From Magicicada cassinii (Eukaryota; Arthropoda; Insecta; Hemiptera; Cicadidae): a stretch of DNA of 20,422 nt. Location: contig JAOXNS010510893.1 of the NCBI GenBank assembly GCA_028571305.1, positions 1 through 20,422 on the forward strand. Direction: 5' to 3'. The notes under the pieces were generated by a model, which searched no databases, was not told the origin of the DNA, and saw only the letters and a list, made by a program, of their open reading frames with translations. The position numbers and the translations under genes are program-made. Below are positions 19,219-20,422 of the stretch, one piece after another (position 1 is the first letter of the stretch; every line of letters begins with the position of its first letter).

Positions 19219-19329
19219 AATCTTCAAATGGTTGCTGAAAAATTTGGAGGTTCAGTGGAAAAATTGGTGACCTCACATAGCACATGCTAGTCATAAAGGT
19301 ATCTGAGAGATATTAGTTAATAGCTAAGA

Positions 19330-19331
<2 letters not shown>

Positions 19332-19384
<53 letters not shown>
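19332..19384. repeat. (TG)26 microsatellite
   Basis: About 26 uninterrupted TG dinucleotides. The Cys/Val open frame across it is an artefact of the repeat. Confidence 0.97.
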
Positions 19385-19387
<3 letters not shown>

Positions 19388-19599
19388 TTTTAAACAAGAA
19401 ATAGAATTCAAGGATGCAAATCGAAGATTGGATTCACTGAAATCTTTCACGACGAATCTCCTTGAATATTTTACCTATCCATATCTTTTATTGTTTCATA
19501 ATTTCTGTTCTGTTATGTCCTCTTCCAAGTTTTATCATTGTTGTCTATATTTTTACACGGAATTTCTTGCTTTCTTTTCCCAGAACTAAACAATAACTT

Positions 19600-19912
19600 G
19601 TAGCCTTAACCAGTTTTCGCTTATTATAAGCTTCGTCAGAGGTTTAGGCTTCGTAATATTACTTAAGGTATTTATACATTTGAAAGTGTTAAGGGACAAA
19701 GTTAATAAACAGGTATCAGAAGACATTATTATGATTAGTCGAAGAGTACATAAGAAATCCGATATGGCTAACAATGCGCCTAAAGTCTCTTTAATATTTG
19801 GAAATTTTGAGGACCCATAGGCACCCGTCAGTTTTATGGGCTCACCACACAGTATGTCTAACCATCCTTGGGAAACAGTCCTTGAGCTAGATTCGAGTCC
19901 ACGACAATCCAC
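19600..19912 (-). repeat. Possible repeat element ending in a hammerhead-like motif
   Basis: A 108-codon minus-strand frame and non-AT-rich sequence run from 19912 to the motif at 19613-19639. I recognise no protein domain. The plus strand holds GATTCGAGTCC at 19890-19900, which fits the pol III B box GGTTCGANTCC in all but one base. A GGGCTCACC string 65 bases before it is only a poor A box. So the block could be a tRNA-derived SINE on the plus strand, or a Penelope-related piece on the minus strand. Boundaries are not defined. Confidence 0.3.
19613..19639 (-). ncRNA. Hammerhead-ribozyme-like motif, copy 5 (different type)
   Basis: Minus strand, in order: CTGACGA (19639-19633, an exact CUGANGA), one extra A, stem GCTTA, short loop, stem TAAGC, GAAA (19618-19615), then AC. 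The flanks AACCTCTGACGA and GAAAACTGGTTAAGG differ from copies 1-4, and the GGACCACGG box is absent. It is therefore a separate family with the same core layout. The small loop and missing stem III make activity uncertain. Confidence 0.45.
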
Positions 19913-19924
19913 TTTGGGAGATAG

Positions 19925-20422
19925 AATTATTTATTACTGTGAATTTACGTCTGACAGGCTGCATCCATTTCAGTTTTACAAAAGGTCTTCTTAATATACA
20001 TCAATATAACTTTATATTCGAGAAGTTAAATTTCGGAAGTTTATTTTGAATTAACTTCCTATTCTACAGATTTCTAGAAAAACCATTGGTGTTTTAATGT
20101 TATGATATGATAGGACTTGACATTACCACATGATTTGGAAATATCATACTATGAGCTTATAACAAGCTAGTTAATTCAAAATCATGTTCTAAGCACTCCA
20201 CCTGAAATATTTCAATGAGTAATTCAGGAAACATGAAGACAAAAATTTTGCAAAATTTATACTAAAGAACTGTACGCACACCAGCTTTGTTGCCGAGACG
20301 TCTGAGGAGCGGGGGATCTACTGAATGATAGTGCGTGGTTGTGTTGGTGGGGTATTACTGGTTCTGGAAACTTTATTCAGACGTTCAGAAGACGTATTTA
20401 GTTATAATATTGTGTGCGTATT
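19925..20422. other. Stretch without recognisable genes to the window end
   Basis: AT-rich sequence with a slightly GC-richer patch near 20280-20360. Nothing could be assigned. Confidence 0.5.

Noticed and set aside
19335-19589. Cys/Val open frame over the TG repeat
   Set aside because: It is an artefact of (TG)n and has no recognisable protein after the repeat.
1-20422. CRISPR array, bacterial operon or prophage
   Set aside because: There are no regularly spaced identical repeats and no bacterial-type gene packing. The sequence is eukaryotic in character.

Overview
The window looks like non-coding, repeat-rich DNA from a large animal genome, most likely an arthropod. It is AT-rich by eye. 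There are no operons or dense ORFs, microsatellites are plentiful, and degraded non-LTR retrotransposon pieces are scattered through it. Several repeat styles remind me of cockroach or termite genomes, but that is an impression and no marker gene fixes the species. I recognise no intact host gene. Short open frames elsewhere look like chance.

Layout. 1-1425 is a compound GTT/GCT repeat running off the left edge, with two higher-order repeat patterns inside it. 1426-3527 is unremarkable apart from a small hairpin, a C11 run and a CG/TG tract. 3528-3727 is a 176-bp insertion between 12-bp direct repeats, carrying a hammerhead-ribozyme-like motif. 5268-5424 may be a short hAT-like MITE. 8190-8590 holds a TA repeat and a GC-richer block that looks like a repeat. 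9065-9262 (minus) is the 3' end of a LINE, and 9351-9479 beside it can fold into several hairpins. 10395-10771 holds an old 208-bp-period duplication that keeps a peptide motif. 12104-12142 resembles a TATA plus initiator promoter. 12501-12804 is a long foldback carrying two head-to-head hammerhead-like motifs. 13472-13625 is a 128-bp insertion with 13-bp direct repeats and another such motif. 14637-14850 is the endonuclease start of a LINE. 18278-19050 is a 5'-truncated LINE reverse-transcriptase C-terminus with a probable 14-bp target-site duplication. 19161-19384 holds a 29-bp tandem duplication and a long TG tract. 19600-19912 holds a fifth hammerhead-like motif of a different type.

The main result is a recurring module. 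It has the form CTGAAGA, one extra base, a 6-bp hairpin stem, then GAAA. In four of its five copies it is followed 5-29 bases later by a second shared box, close to GGACCACGG-YCTAAYAGCC. Two of those four copies sit in short insertions with clean 12-13 bp direct repeats, and the other two form the foldback. This fits short non-autonomous retroelements related to Penelope-like elements or animal retrozymes, which are known to carry hammerhead ribozymes. The extra base before the stem departs from the standard core, so catalysis cannot be assumed.
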